Source of the DNA: Umezawaea endophytica
GTDB taxonomy: Bacteria; Actinomycetota; Actinomycetes; Mycobacteriales; Pseudonocardiaceae
Assembly: GCF_025061645.1 (NCBI RefSeq)
Contig: NZ_JANYMP010000010.1
Coordinates: forward strand, 284,141 to 348,140
Direction: 5' to 3'
Length of the DNA: 64,000 nucleotides
Numbering within the stretch: position 1 is the first letter of the stretch; each line of letters starts with the position of its first letter. The notes under the pieces are model-generated. The model was not told the DNA's origin. It worked only from the letters and a program-made list of their open reading frames with translations, and made no database searches. Positions 1-7,492 of the stretch are shown here, in pieces. A program made the position numbers and the translations under genes.

Positions 1-401
1 ACCCGCTCGCCGGTGCGCAGCAGGTAGTCCCGCAGGGCGGGGTCCGAACCGAACTTCGCGACGTTCCCGGCCACCACGATCCCCACCCGGTGGGCGTCCC
101 ACACGGCGCTGTCGAAGCCGCGCACCTGCCTGCCGATGTTCTTCGCCTCCGCGGGCGTGCGGGCGGCCAGCACCCGCCGCGCGGCCTCCTCGTCACCGAA
201 CAGCCGCGCCTTGCCCGCCATCATGAAGTGCTCGGCGGTCGCGTACGTCGTGCCCTCGACGTCGAACGGCGACTCGTACCACTGGCTCAGGCACTCCGCG
301 CCCGACGAGCCGGAGGACTTCGGCCCCCAGAAGAACACGAACGCCATCGGCACGCCGCCGTGCTCGGCGCGGCGGGCGCTGTCGAGGTCGCGGATGCCCA
401 T
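1..401 (-). CDS. NADAR-family (YbiA-like) protein, partial
   Basis: The gene runs off the left edge, so its C-terminus is missing. The visible protein has the NADAR core: FVFFWG near residue 21, then LSQWYESPF, a TAEHFMMAGKARLF stretch, and a later W-D pair. NADAR proteins such as YbiA are N-glycosidases acting on riboflavin-pathway intermediates or ADP-ribosyl substrates; the substrate here is unknown. The start at 401 is preferred over the internal ATG at 347 because the short leader before FFWG is usual for actinomycete homologues as I recall them. The ATG overlaps the stop of the upstream PPOX gene (TGATG), so the two are probably translationally coupled. Confidence 0.85.
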   Translation of the reverse strand, partial: MGIRDLDSARRAEHGGVPMAFVFFWGPKSSGSSGAECLSQWYESPFDVEGTTYATAEHFMMAGKARLFGDEEAARRVLAARTPAEAKNIGRQVRGFDSAVWDAHRVGIVVAGNVAKFGSDPALRDYLLRTGER

Positions 402-982
402 CACGCCGTCCTGGGCGGCACCGGCAGCGGCAGGGCGGGCAGCCCGTCCATGCTCACGCCGTTGAAGTCCTTGCTCTCGCAGTAGGCGCGGAACTCCTCG
501 TCGGACTTGCGGCCGAAGTACTCCGCGTGCAGCGTCCGCTCCTCGCGGTAGTCCATGAACGGCACCGCGAACCCGCAGGTGTCGCTGATCTGCTCGGCCG
601 TCACCACGACTATCGCCCGCAGCGCGGGCCCGTCGGCGTCGCCGAACCCGCCGATCAGCTCCGCGAAGCGCGGGTCGTCGCGGAACACCGGCACCCCGGT
701 GCCGTGGACCCGCACGATGTTCGGCGGCCCGGTGAACGCGCACCACATGAGCGTGATGCGGCCGTTCTCCCGCAGGTGGGCGATGGTTTCGGCGTGGCTG
801 CCGCCGAAGTCCAGGTAGGCCACCGTCCGCTCGTCGAGCACCCGCAGCGACCCCGACCGGCCCTTGGGGGAGACGTTGACGAACCCGTCCCCGGCCAGCG
901 GCGCCGTGCCGGTGAAGAAGATCGGCTGCGCGTCGATGAAGTCCCGGAGCCTGCCGTCGATCCGGTCGTAGACCTTTCCCAT
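401..982 (-). CDS. Pyridoxamine 5'-phosphate oxidase-family protein
   Basis: A 193-residue split-barrel flavin-binding protein. Visible family features are FFTGTAPL, then FVNVSPKG near residue 30, YLDFGGSHAETIAHLRENGRITLM in the middle, and a C-terminal region rich in aromatic and acidic residues. These proteins bind FMN, F420 or heme; the substrate cannot be read from sequence. The ATG at 982 is preceded by CATAAT exactly six bases upstream, so it is probably leaderless. Its stop overlaps the start of the NADAR gene, and the two would be co-transcribed. Confidence 0.85.
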   Translation of the reverse strand: MGKVYDRIDGRLRDFIDAQPIFFTGTAPLAGDGFVNVSPKGRSGSLRVLDERTVAYLDFGGSHAETIAHLRENGRITLMWCAFTGPPNIVRVHGTGVPVFRDDPRFAELIGGFGDADGPALRAIVVVTAEQISDTCGFAVPFMDYREERTLHAEYFGRKSDEEFRAYCESKDFNGVSMDGLPALPLPVPPRTA

Positions 983-988
983 ACCCCG

Positions 989-994
989 ATTATG
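989..994 (-). promoter_or_regulatory. -10 element of a leaderless promoter
   Basis: CATAAT on the minus strand lies six bases before the ATG at 982. That spacing puts the transcription start at or next to the start codon. I did not find a convincing -35. Confidence 0.5.
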
Positions 995-1062
995 GGCCGC
1001 GCACCCGTTCCCGATACCCGCTTTTTCCACACCGTGGACATACTCGGCGTGCTCGGGGGCGC

Positions 1063-1614
1063 TCACCGGTCGTCGCGCGCCAGCCGTCCGTGCAGGTGCT
1101 CGTCGTAACGCACACCGTCGCCGTACACGGCCGCCGACCGCAGCGTCCCCTCGATCAGGTAGCCCGCCCTCACCGCCACGCGGCACGACGCCTCGTTGGC
1201 CACCGCGTGGTAGAGCTGCACCCGGTGCAGGCCGACCCGCGCGAACGCCCACTCGGTCACCGCCCGCACCGCCGTGGTGGCGACCCCACGCCCGCGGGCC
1301 CACGGGGCGACCCGGTAGCCCATCTCCGCGCACCCCTGCTCGGGGTCGACCTTGTGCAGCGACACGGTGCCCAGCAGCCGCCCGGTGTCCGCGCCGACCA
1401 CCGAGAACGTGGCGTGCTCGCCGTCGGTCCAGTCCGCCATCCGCTCGCACCACTCGCGCGCGGAGGGCAGGTCCACCACCGAGGACACCGGGTTCCAGCG
1501 GACCGTGTCCGGGTCCAGCACCATCGCCAGCGCGTCCCGCGCCTCGCTCGCGTCGGGTGGCCGCAGCAGCAGGCCGCCGACGGCCAGTTCCACCGGTTCG
1601 ATCACGGGTGCCAT
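1063..1614 (-). CDS. GNAT N-acetyltransferase
   Basis: A 183-residue RimJ/RimL-type acetyltransferase. It begins LAVGGLLLRPPDASEA, has the middle beta strand AEMGYRVAPWARGRGVA (acetyl-CoA pyrophosphate loop, R/Q-x-x-G-x-G/A form) and ends with the VANEASCRVAVRAGY motif of this subgroup. It would transfer acetyl from acetyl-CoA to an amine; the acceptor is unknown. I chose the ATG at 1614 because an AGGA lies about ten bases upstream; an ATG at 1632 in frame is possible. It is divergent from the methyltransferase at 1670 across about 55 bp. Confidence 0.85.
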   Translation of the reverse strand: MAPVIEPVELAVGGLLLRPPDASEARDALAMVLDPDTVRWNPVSSVVDLPSAREWCERMADWTDGEHATFSVVGADTGRLLGTVSLHKVDPEQGCAEMGYRVAPWARGRGVATTAVRAVTEWAFARVGLHRVQLYHAVANEASCRVAVRAGYLIEGTLRSAAVYGDGVRYDEHLHGRLARDDR

Positions 1615-1655
1615 GGGGAGATCCTGACCCATCGGGCCGCCTCGGCGCAGTGCCC

Positions 1656-1661
1656 TAGGGT
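1656..1661 (+). promoter_or_regulatory. -10 element of a leaderless promoter for the methyltransferase
   Basis: TAGGGT lies eight bases before the GTG start at 1670, a spacing that fits a leaderless transcript. Confidence 0.45.
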
Positions 1662-1669
1662 GCTGCACC

Positions 1670-2308
1670 GTGACCGAACCGGCCTTCCTGAACGACACCA
1701 GGACCTCCTACGACACCATCGCCGCCGACTACGCGGACGTCGTCGACGACCTGCTGGCCCGCACACCGCTGGACCGGGCGATGCTCGGCGCGTTCGCCGA
1801 GCACGTCACCGGCGGCCCGGTGGGCGACATCGGCTGCGGCCCCGGTCTGGTCACCCACCACCTGCGCGGACTCGGGCTGGACGCGTTCGGCGTCGACCTG
1901 TCGCCGGGGATGGTCGAGGTGGCCCGCCGCCGGTACCCGGACCTGCGCTTCGAGGTCGGGTCGATGCTGGAACTGGACCTGCCCGACGGCGGCCTGGGCG
2001 GGCTGGTGGCGTGGTACTCGATCATCCACGTGCCGACCGACCGGCTGCCGGAGGTGTTCGCCGAGTTCCGCCGCGTCCTGGCCCCCGGCGGGCACGTGCT
2101 GCTCGCGTTCCAGGTCGGCGACGAGGCCCTGCACGTCACCCGCGGCTACGGCCACGACGTCGACCTGACCGCCTACCGGCTCCCGCCCGCGACGATCGAG
2201 GAGCTGCTGGAGAAGGCCGGGTTCACCATGACCGCGCGGATGGTGCGCGAACCGGGGGAGCGGGAGAAGGTGCCGCAGGCCTACCTGCTGGCCCGCACCC
2301 CCTCCTGA
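1670..2308 (+). CDS. Class I SAM-dependent methyltransferase
   Basis: A 212-residue Rossmann-fold methyltransferase. Motif I is GDIGCGPGLVTHHL near residue 51, the acidic end of strand beta-2 is VDLSPGMV, the post-I region carries SMLELDLPDGGLGG, and the LAPGGHVLLAF strand follows. The methyl acceptor is unknown. The GTG start is supported by a -10 box eight bases upstream. The 3' end overlaps the converging glycosyltransferase gene by 28 bp. It resembles the small YcgJ/UbiE-like methyltransferases common in actinomycetes. Confidence 0.88.
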   Translation: MTEPAFLNDTRTSYDTIAADYADVVDDLLARTPLDRAMLGAFAEHVTGGPVGDIGCGPGLVTHHLRGLGLDAFGVDLSPGMVEVARRRYPDLRFEVGSMLELDLPDGGLGGLVAWYSIIHVPTDRLPEVFAEFRRVLAPGGHVLLAFQVGDEALHVTRGYGHDVDLTAYRLPPATIEELLEKAGFTMTARMVREPGEREKVPQAYLLARTPS

Positions 2309-3444
2309 CCGGCCACCAGCTCCTCCAGCAGGGCCAGCGCCGCGCTCTGGTCTGGTAGCGCGGCGATGTCAGCGCGCACCCGCTCGGCCGCGAGCCGGTA
2401 GGCGGGGTCGGCCAGGACGGTGGCGACCGCGGCGCGGATCTGCGCGGGCGTCGCGTGCTCGGCGTCCAGCGACACCCCGGCGCCGAGCGCGACCACCCGG
2501 TCGGCGTTGTGCGGCTGGTCGGCGCCCATCGGGATCAGCACGGACGGCACACCGTGCGCCAGCGCCCCCAGGACGGTGCCGGAACCGCCGTGCGACACGA
2601 CGACGGCAGCGCGGGGGAGCACCGTGTCCTGCGGCAGGTACCGCTCGATCCGCACGTGCGGCGGACGCGGACCGAACTCCGCCGGATCGATCCGGCCGCC
2701 CACGGTCACGACCAGGTGCACGGGCAGGTCCTCCAGCCCGTCCAGCACGCGGGTGAACAGGTCGCCGGACTCGGTGTTGAAGATCGTGCCGAGCGTGAAG
2801 TACACCGTGGGCACGGCCGGCGGCACCGCGATCGGCACCGGCGGCGGCCCGTCACCGGCGGCCCGGAAGGAGAACGCGGTCGACGGCAGCGGGAACCCCG
2901 GATGCCGGAACGACGGCGGGAACGGCGAGAGCACCAGCCCTGGGCTCAGCATCGTCATCGCCGGGTCGGCGGGCAGCCCGTGCGCGGCCCGCAGCTCCTC
3001 CAGCGGCTCGACCACGACGTCCGGCCGCAGGAACGACCCGGACGCGATGACCAGCACCGGCACGTACGGGACCCCCGACCGCTCGGCCGCGATCATGGCC
3101 CCGAAGTCCACCTCGTCGCACACCACCACGTCCGGCCGCCACCGGGCGATCAGCTCCAGCAGTTCCGCCGCCCGCTCCGGCGCCGCCCGGCGCGCGAACC
3201 CCTCGCGCACGTCCTGTTCCTCCCGGTCGCGGTCCACCGGCAGCAGCGGCGACCGCTCGGTGGTGGACGACCCGAAATCCGGGCCGGTCGCGAACGCGGT
3301 GAACCCGGCGGCCTGCACCATCGGCACCACCGACAGCGCCCCCGTGCACGCCACCACGTGACCGGCCGCCACCGCCGCGCGCGCCAACGGCACCATCGGC
3401 TGGAAGTGCCCGTTGCCACCCACGAAACTGACCAGGACCCTCAT
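2281..3444 (-). CDS. MGT-family (GT1, GT-B fold) glycosyltransferase
   Basis: About 387 residues. The N-terminus MRVLVSFVGGNGHFQPMVPL is the acceptor-binding Rossmann start of the macrolide glycosyltransferase family, and the nucleotide-sugar motif VVSHGGSGTVLGALAHG followed by PSVLIPMGADQPHNA is in the C-terminal half. It would transfer a sugar from an NDP-sugar to a small hydrophobic aglycone. No biosynthetic cluster surrounds it, so a detoxification or tailoring role is only a guess. The ATG at 3444 has a GGGGG eight bases upstream; a GTG three codons earlier is possible. It converges on the methyltransferase with a 28-bp overlap. Confidence 0.9.
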   Translation of the reverse strand: MRVLVSFVGGNGHFQPMVPLARAAVAAGHVVACTGALSVVPMVQAAGFTAFATGPDFGSSTTERSPLLPVDRDREEQDVREGFARRAAPERAAELLELIARWRPDVVVCDEVDFGAMIAAERSGVPYVPVLVIASGSFLRPDVVVEPLEELRAAHGLPADPAMTMLSPGLVLSPFPPSFRHPGFPLPSTAFSFRAAGDGPPPVPIAVPPAVPTVYFTLGTIFNTESGDLFTRVLDGLEDLPVHLVVTVGGRIDPAEFGPRPPHVRIERYLPQDTVLPRAAVVVSHGGSGTVLGALAHGVPSVLIPMGADQPHNADRVVALGAGVSLDAEHATPAQIRAAVATVLADPAYRLAAERVRADIAALPDQSAALALLEELVAGQEGVRASR

Positions 3445-3459
3445 CCCACCCACCCCCGT

Positions 3460-3996
3460 TCACGTCCCCGCATCATCCCCGACCCGGTCGGCCCGCCAGA
3501 ACTGCCGGGGCGCGTACCCGTCGCGGCGCAACCAGTGCTCGGTGTAGACGATCCGCTCCGCGGCCACCACGACCAGCGGCCCACCGGGCGGCTCGTCCAG
3601 CGACAGCGACCGCTCCACGTGGTCGGACTGCCACCGGAACGCCTCCCAGTGCTCCTCGTGGGAGGCCTCGCCCGGCGAGAGCACCCGCGCCCGGCCGAAC
3701 ACCTGCGCGCCGCGGCTGCTGGCCTGCCCGACCAGCGGGGCGAAGATCCCCACCGACACCCGAGGGTCGGCGGCGATGTTGCGCATCTTCGGCGACCGGG
3801 GCGCGGCGGTGAACATGACCGTGAAGTCCAGGTGGTAGTACCGCACGGGGGTCGCCAGCGGCCCACCCGGACCGGTGGTCGCCAGCACGCACATGTTCTG
3901 GCAGGACAACAGGTTCAGGATCCGCTCGGACAGCCGTTCGCGGTCCAGCCGCTTCTCCGGCGAAGGTCCGGCCAACCAGGGGTTCGTGACGGGCAT
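3460..3996 (-). CDS. Pyridoxamine 5'-phosphate oxidase-family (PPOX) protein
   Basis: A 178-residue split-barrel protein. The barrel strands are recognisable: NMCVLATTGPGGPLATPVRYY near residue 34, IAADPRVSVGIFAPLVG near 73, then GRARVLSPGEASHEE, and a C-terminal part rich in aromatic residues (YTEHWLRRDGYAPRQFW). It would bind FMN or F420; the substrate is unknown. TAGGGT on the coding strand ends five bases before the ATG, so the mRNA is probably leaderless. The glycosyltransferase start lies only 15 bp downstream of its stop, so the two could form one transcript. Confidence 0.85.
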   Translation of the reverse strand: MPVTNPWLAGPSPEKRLDRERLSERILNLLSCQNMCVLATTGPGGPLATPVRYYHLDFTVMFTAAPRSPKMRNIAADPRVSVGIFAPLVGQASSRGAQVFGRARVLSPGEASHEEHWEAFRWQSDHVERSLSLDEPPGGPLVVVAAERIVYTEHWLRRDGYAPRQFWRADRVGDDAGT

Positions 3997-4015
3997 GATC
4001 GACCCTAGCGGGACC

Positions 4016-4333
4016 TCACCCGTCGAAGGACTCCACGAACGAGATCTCCCGCCCCCGGTTGGCCTCCCGCACGAACGCCCGCAGCGACTCGCTCCCCGCG
4101 AGCCACCCGGAGATGTCGCCGACGACGACCACGCGCATCCGGTACGCGGCGAACTTCCCGAGGATCGCCCCGGCGACGCGGGTGCTCAACGTCCAGAACG
4201 CCTCGTCCAACCGCTGCACGGGCACCACCACGGTCCGCGCCGACACCGACCACGCTTCGCCGATCACGTCGACGGCGTCCTGCTCGCCGCGCAGCACGGG
4301 CCCGTCGACCGGCAGCCTCAGCACGTCGCTCAT
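4016..4333 (-). CDS. DUF4180 domain-containing protein
   Basis: A 105-residue protein that I recognise as DUF4180 from its pattern: a short strand-rich start, DAVDVIGEAWSVSARTVVVPV, RLDEAFWTLSTRVAGAILGKFAAYRMRVVVVGD, then SESLRAFVREANRG. Its function is unknown. Its ATG overlaps the stop of the alpha/beta hydrolase by four bases (ATGA), so it is translationally coupled and is the last gene of the HTH, hydrolase and DUF4180 operon. Confidence 0.85.
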   Translation of the reverse strand: MSDVLRLPVDGPVLRGEQDAVDVIGEAWSVSARTVVVPVQRLDEAFWTLSTRVAGAILGKFAAYRMRVVVVGDISGWLAGSESLRAFVREANRGREISFVESFDG

Positions 4334-5151
4334 CGCAGGAACCCCAGCACCGCGTCGGCCTGCCCGAGCAGCAGGTGCCCGCCGGGCACCACGCGGACGT
4401 CGGCGTGCGGCACGAGCGCGGCCAGCCTGCGCGCGGTCATCGCGGAGTCGATCATCGCGTCCCGGTCGCCGACCACGGCCAGCACCGGCATCGTCAGCCG
4501 CTCCAGCACGTCGTCGGGGAACACCGGGATGTCCGTGCGGGGCTTGAACTCGCCGAAGGTCTCGCCGATGGACGACGCCACCGCGCCGAGTTCGACGCCG
4601 GTCACGATCCGCACCACCCGCCGCCGCCCCCACGCGCCCAGCGCGAAGAACGGCAGGGCCCGCAGGACCCACCCGTACCTCCGCCGCCCGACACCGCCGG
4701 GCGCCAGCAGCGCCAGCCTCGACACGCGGGAGGGCCGCCTGCTCGCGTAGTCCACCGCCAGCCACCCGCCCAACGACATCCCCAGGACGGCGGGGGAGTC
4801 CACCCCCAGCCCGTCGAGCACGTCGTCCAACCACTCCGCGTTCGCCGCCGACCCCAGTTCGGGCCGCACCGCGGCGCTGAGCCCCGGCTCGCCGATCACG
4901 TCGACCGCGTACACCCGCAGGTGCGGCGCCCACGTCGTGATGTCGGCCATCCACGTCGTCGCGTTCCCACCCGACCCGTGCAACGCCACCACCGGCGGCC
5001 CGTCGACCGGCCCGCTGACCAGCACGAACGTCTCCCCGGCGCGGGTGTTCAACCGCACCCGCTCCGCCGGTACCGGCCACCGCTCCAACACCGCCCGGTA
5101 CCGCTCGCGCACGGCCCGCCCCCCGGCGTCCGTGCGGTACACCTCGCTCAT
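4330..5151 (-). CDS. Alpha/beta hydrolase
   Basis: A 273-residue alpha/beta-hydrolase fold protein. VVALHGSGGNATTW (oxyanion region) is near residue 55, the nucleophile elbow is GMSLGG (Ser near residue 124), the acid is in VVGDRDAMID and the histidine in VVPGGHLLLGQ. It is likely an esterase or lipase-type hydrolase on a small ester; the substrate is unknown. Its ATG overlaps the stop of the HTH gene by four bases and its stop overlaps the DUF4180 start by four, so all three proteins should be made from one mRNA. Confidence 0.88.
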   Translation of the reverse strand: MSEVYRTDAGGRAVRERYRAVLERWPVPAERVRLNTRAGETFVLVSGPVDGPPVVALHGSGGNATTWMADITTWAPHLRVYAVDVIGEPGLSAAVRPELGSAANAEWLDDVLDGLGVDSPAVLGMSLGGWLAVDYASRRPSRVSRLALLAPGGVGRRRYGWVLRALPFFALGAWGRRRVVRIVTGVELGAVASSIGETFGEFKPRTDIPVFPDDVLERLTMPVLAVVGDRDAMIDSAMTARRLAALVPHADVRVVPGGHLLLGQADAVLGFLR

Positions 5152-5570
5152 CCGTCCTCCCCGGTGATCAATCCGACGGCCTTCAACAACTCGCTGGTCG
5201 TGTCCGGGCTCCCCAGCACGATGATCTTCAAGCTGAACCGCTCCGGGTCGTGCATCGTCTCCACCCGCAGCGGCCCGTCCCCGTCGCGCGGCCCGTTGAC
5301 CATGGCCATCAGCAGGCTGACGACCCGGTCGGCGTCGCGCGCGGAGATCCCGTCCACCCGCACGACGCTGGACACCTCCACGTAGCGCGGCAGCGGCGGC
5401 CGCGCGGGGGACTGGCCGACCAGTTCGTCGAGGTCCTCCCGCGCGATCCGGTACTGCTTGCCGATGCGCACGGCCTTCAGCCGCCCGTCCCGCACGTAGT
5501 TGCGCACCGTGCGCACGTGCAGGCCGAGCTTCTCGGCGACCTGTTCGACGGAGTACAACTCAGCGGACAT
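5148..5570 (-). CDS. Excisionase/MerR-type helix-turn-helix protein
   Basis: A 140-residue protein. The N-terminal 50 residues are a MerR/excisionase-like DNA-binding domain: LYSVEQVAEKLGLHVRTVRNYVRDGRLKAVRIGKQYRI (described here in parts: YSVEQVAEKLGLHVRTV, then VRDGRLKAVRIGKQYRI). The C-terminal 70 residues are a mixed alpha/beta region of no family I recognise. It heads the coupled operon with the hydrolase and DUF4180 gene and is a good candidate for its regulator. I preferred the ATG at 5570 over a TTG three codons upstream. It is divergent from the GNAT gene at 5656. Confidence 0.82.
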   Translation of the reverse strand: MSAELYSVEQVAEKLGLHVRTVRNYVRDGRLKAVRIGKQYRIAREDLDELVGQSPARPPLPRYVEVSSVVRVDGISARDADRVVSLLMAMVNGPRDGDGPLRVETMHDPERFSLKIIVLGSPDTTSELLKAVGLITGEDG

Positions 5571-5643
5571 GTTCCGCAAAGTACCCTATCGAGAGCGTTT
5601 CAGGGAACTATGGGGAACGATACGTCACCATCGGTCGGCTGGA

Positions 5644-5649
5644 TACGGT
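5644..5649 (+). promoter_or_regulatory. -10 element of a leaderless promoter for the GNAT gene
   Basis: TACGGT ends six bases before the GTG at 5656, the same geometry as several other starts in the window, and it decides the start of that gene. Confidence 0.5.
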
Positions 5650-5655
5650 GAACCG

Positions 5656-6141
5656 GTGACACCGCCCCGCGCCGAACCACCCATCCACCGACTCGACCTC
5701 ACCGACGACGACACCCTGCGCGGCCTGTGGGAACTGCAACGTGCCGCCTACGCCGTGGAAGCCGACCTCATCGGGTTCGACGGCATCCCACCCCTGCACG
5801 AGACCCTCGACGACCTGCGCGCGTGCGGCGAGACGTTCCTCGGCACCGAAGACCTCACCGGCGCCGTCTCCTGGCTCCGCCCGGACGACGGCACGCTCGA
5901 CATCTGCCGCCTCGTCGTGCACCCCCGCGCACACCGCACCGGAGTCGCCCGCGCCCTGCTCGACGCGCTGGACCGACGAGAACCCGCCGAGACCACCACC
6001 GTCTCCACCGGCACCGCGAACCTGCCCGCCATGACCCTCTACCGCCGCCGCGGATTCGTCCCCACCGGCCTGCGCGACCTCGCCCCCGGCGTCACCCTCA
6101 CCCTGCTCACCCGGCGAACGCCCCGGACAGCCCCTCAGTAG
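5656..6141 (+). CDS. GNAT N-acetyltransferase
   Basis: A 161-residue GNAT protein. LDICRLVVHPRAHRTGVARALLDAL near residue 80 is the acetyl-CoA binding motif A, followed by VSTGTANLPAMTLYRRRGFVPTG, the usual motif B. The acceptor is unknown. The GTG at 5656 was chosen over a longer upstream frame because the -10 box TACGGT sits six bases before it. The last seven bases overlap the converging erythromycin-esterase-family gene. The left skewed arm described in the findings begins inside this gene. Confidence 0.85.
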   Translation: MTPPRAEPPIHRLDLTDDDTLRGLWELQRAAYAVEADLIGFDGIPPLHETLDDLRACGETFLGTEDLTGAVSWLRPDDGTLDICRLVVHPRAHRTGVARALLDALDRREPAETTTVSTGTANLPAMTLYRRRGFVPTGLRDLAPGVTLTLLTRRTPRTAPQ

Positions 6142-7331
6142 CCCGTGTCGTCGGCGACCGTCGACACCGGGACACTGACCACCGCGTCGAACGCGCCACG
6201 CGGCACCACCCGCTGATAACCGCCGTGCATCCGGAACTTCACCGGCCCCTCCGGCGACCCCCGCAGGTCCACCACCACCGGACCCAACCCCACGAACGCC
6301 TCCTCCAGACTGCCCGGCTCCGGCGCCGCCAACCGGGCGGGACAGACCCTGAACCCGAACGGCGCCGCGTCGTCCCACCGCGTGTCCGCCGTCTCACCAC
6401 CCACACTGGTGAACCCGACCGCGAAGTACTCCCCACCGAGCGCCGCCGCCAGGTGCTGACCCATCGGCACCACCGACGCAACACCGCCATGGCTCACCGG
6501 AACCCGCTGCACGTGCGCGTTGTGCGCCGCCACCACGACCCGCTCACCCCGATCCACGTGCCAGCGCACCGAATCCGCCAGGTACACCTCCCGAGCCGAC
6601 ATGTCTGCGGGCAACCCGCACCCCGAGTACAACTCCGCCACCGCGCGCACCGTGTGATCCACGCTCACCGCCCCCACCAACCGGTGCACCGCCACGTCGA
6701 ACGCCGCCCGCCCCACCCTCTGCACGTGCAACGGCTCCACCGCCCGGAACCGCACAAGCAACCGCCCCAACACCGCGCTCAACGCGTCCTGCTCCGCCAC
6801 CCCCAACCGAGCCCACGCCGGAGCAGCCAACGCCATCGACGCCGCCCCGAACCGCCCCGCGATCTCCCGCGCCACCTCCACCAGCGGCACCACCTCCGGA
6901 TCCGCCACCCGCACGTACTCCACCAACGGATCGAGCGCGGGCAACGCCGACCCACCCGCCGCGGGCACGTCGATCCCCGCGAACCGCACCCGCCCACCCG
7001 TCACCCGGTTGTGCTCACGCAACCACCACAACGACTCACCGACACCCCACGGGATCTCCGGCCTGCCGTCCCACGCGTCATCCGGCCCCGCCCCACCCAG
7101 CCACGCGTCGACCTCGAACCCCTCGCTGAACCCGAACTCCGTGGCGTACGCGGTGAACCCGCACTCCCGCACCAGGAACCGCACCAGGTCGTGCCGCACC
7201 TCGGCGAACTCGCGGATGAAGTGCGAGTTCTCACCCAACGCCACCACACGGGCCCCACCCACGGCCCTCCGCAACGGCTCCAGGTCGTCCAGAGCACCGG
7301 CATGATCACGAACCCAGTCGGCGAAACCCAT
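6135..7331 (-). CDS. Erythromycin esterase-family protein
   Basis: A 398-residue member of the erythromycin esterase superfamily (EreA/EreB-like). Visible motifs are VVALGENSHFIREFAEVRHDLVRFLV with the conserved G-E-x-x-H, YATEFGFSEG, WWLREHN, RFAGIDVP, and VVAAHNAHVQR with the second catalytic His. EreA/EreB hydrolyse macrolide lactones, but most actinomycete members have no proven substrate, so resistance should not be assumed. The ATG at 7331 has a GGGAGG nine bases upstream; an upstream frame to 7400 is not supported. In spite of its minus orientation the + strand is C-rich here, like its neighbours. Confidence 0.88.
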   Translation of the reverse strand: MGFADWVRDHAGALDDLEPLRRAVGGARVVALGENSHFIREFAEVRHDLVRFLVRECGFTAYATEFGFSEGFEVDAWLGGAGPDDAWDGRPEIPWGVGESLWWLREHNRVTGGRVRFAGIDVPAAGGSALPALDPLVEYVRVADPEVVPLVEVAREIAGRFGAASMALAAPAWARLGVAEQDALSAVLGRLLVRFRAVEPLHVQRVGRAAFDVAVHRLVGAVSVDHTVRAVAELYSGCGLPADMSAREVYLADSVRWHVDRGERVVVAAHNAHVQRVPVSHGGVASVVPMGQHLAAALGGEYFAVGFTSVGGETADTRWDDAAPFGFRVCPARLAAPEPGSLEEAFVGLGPVVVDLRGSPEGPVKFRMHGGYQRVVPRGAFDAVVSVPVSTVADDTGY

Positions 7332-7492
7332 CCGATCGCCTCCCGGCAACACCCGCGGCACCAGTGGTGACCACCCACCCTGCCGGGCCCCGCCGAACAC
7401 CGTCCAGCACCCGAACGCCGCACCCCGCCAGATGACCAGCCCACCCGCATGATCGCGGTATCCTGCTACGCCCCGACGCAGCTAGGAGGACC

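Noticed and set aside
2281-3444. The glycosyltransferase plus methyltransferase as a natural-product cluster.
   Set aside because: No core synthase or sugar biosynthesis genes are near, and the two genes converge.
6135-7331. A macrolide-resistance gene.
   Set aside because: The family match is clear, but actinomycete members are mostly uncharacterised and no macrolide context exists.
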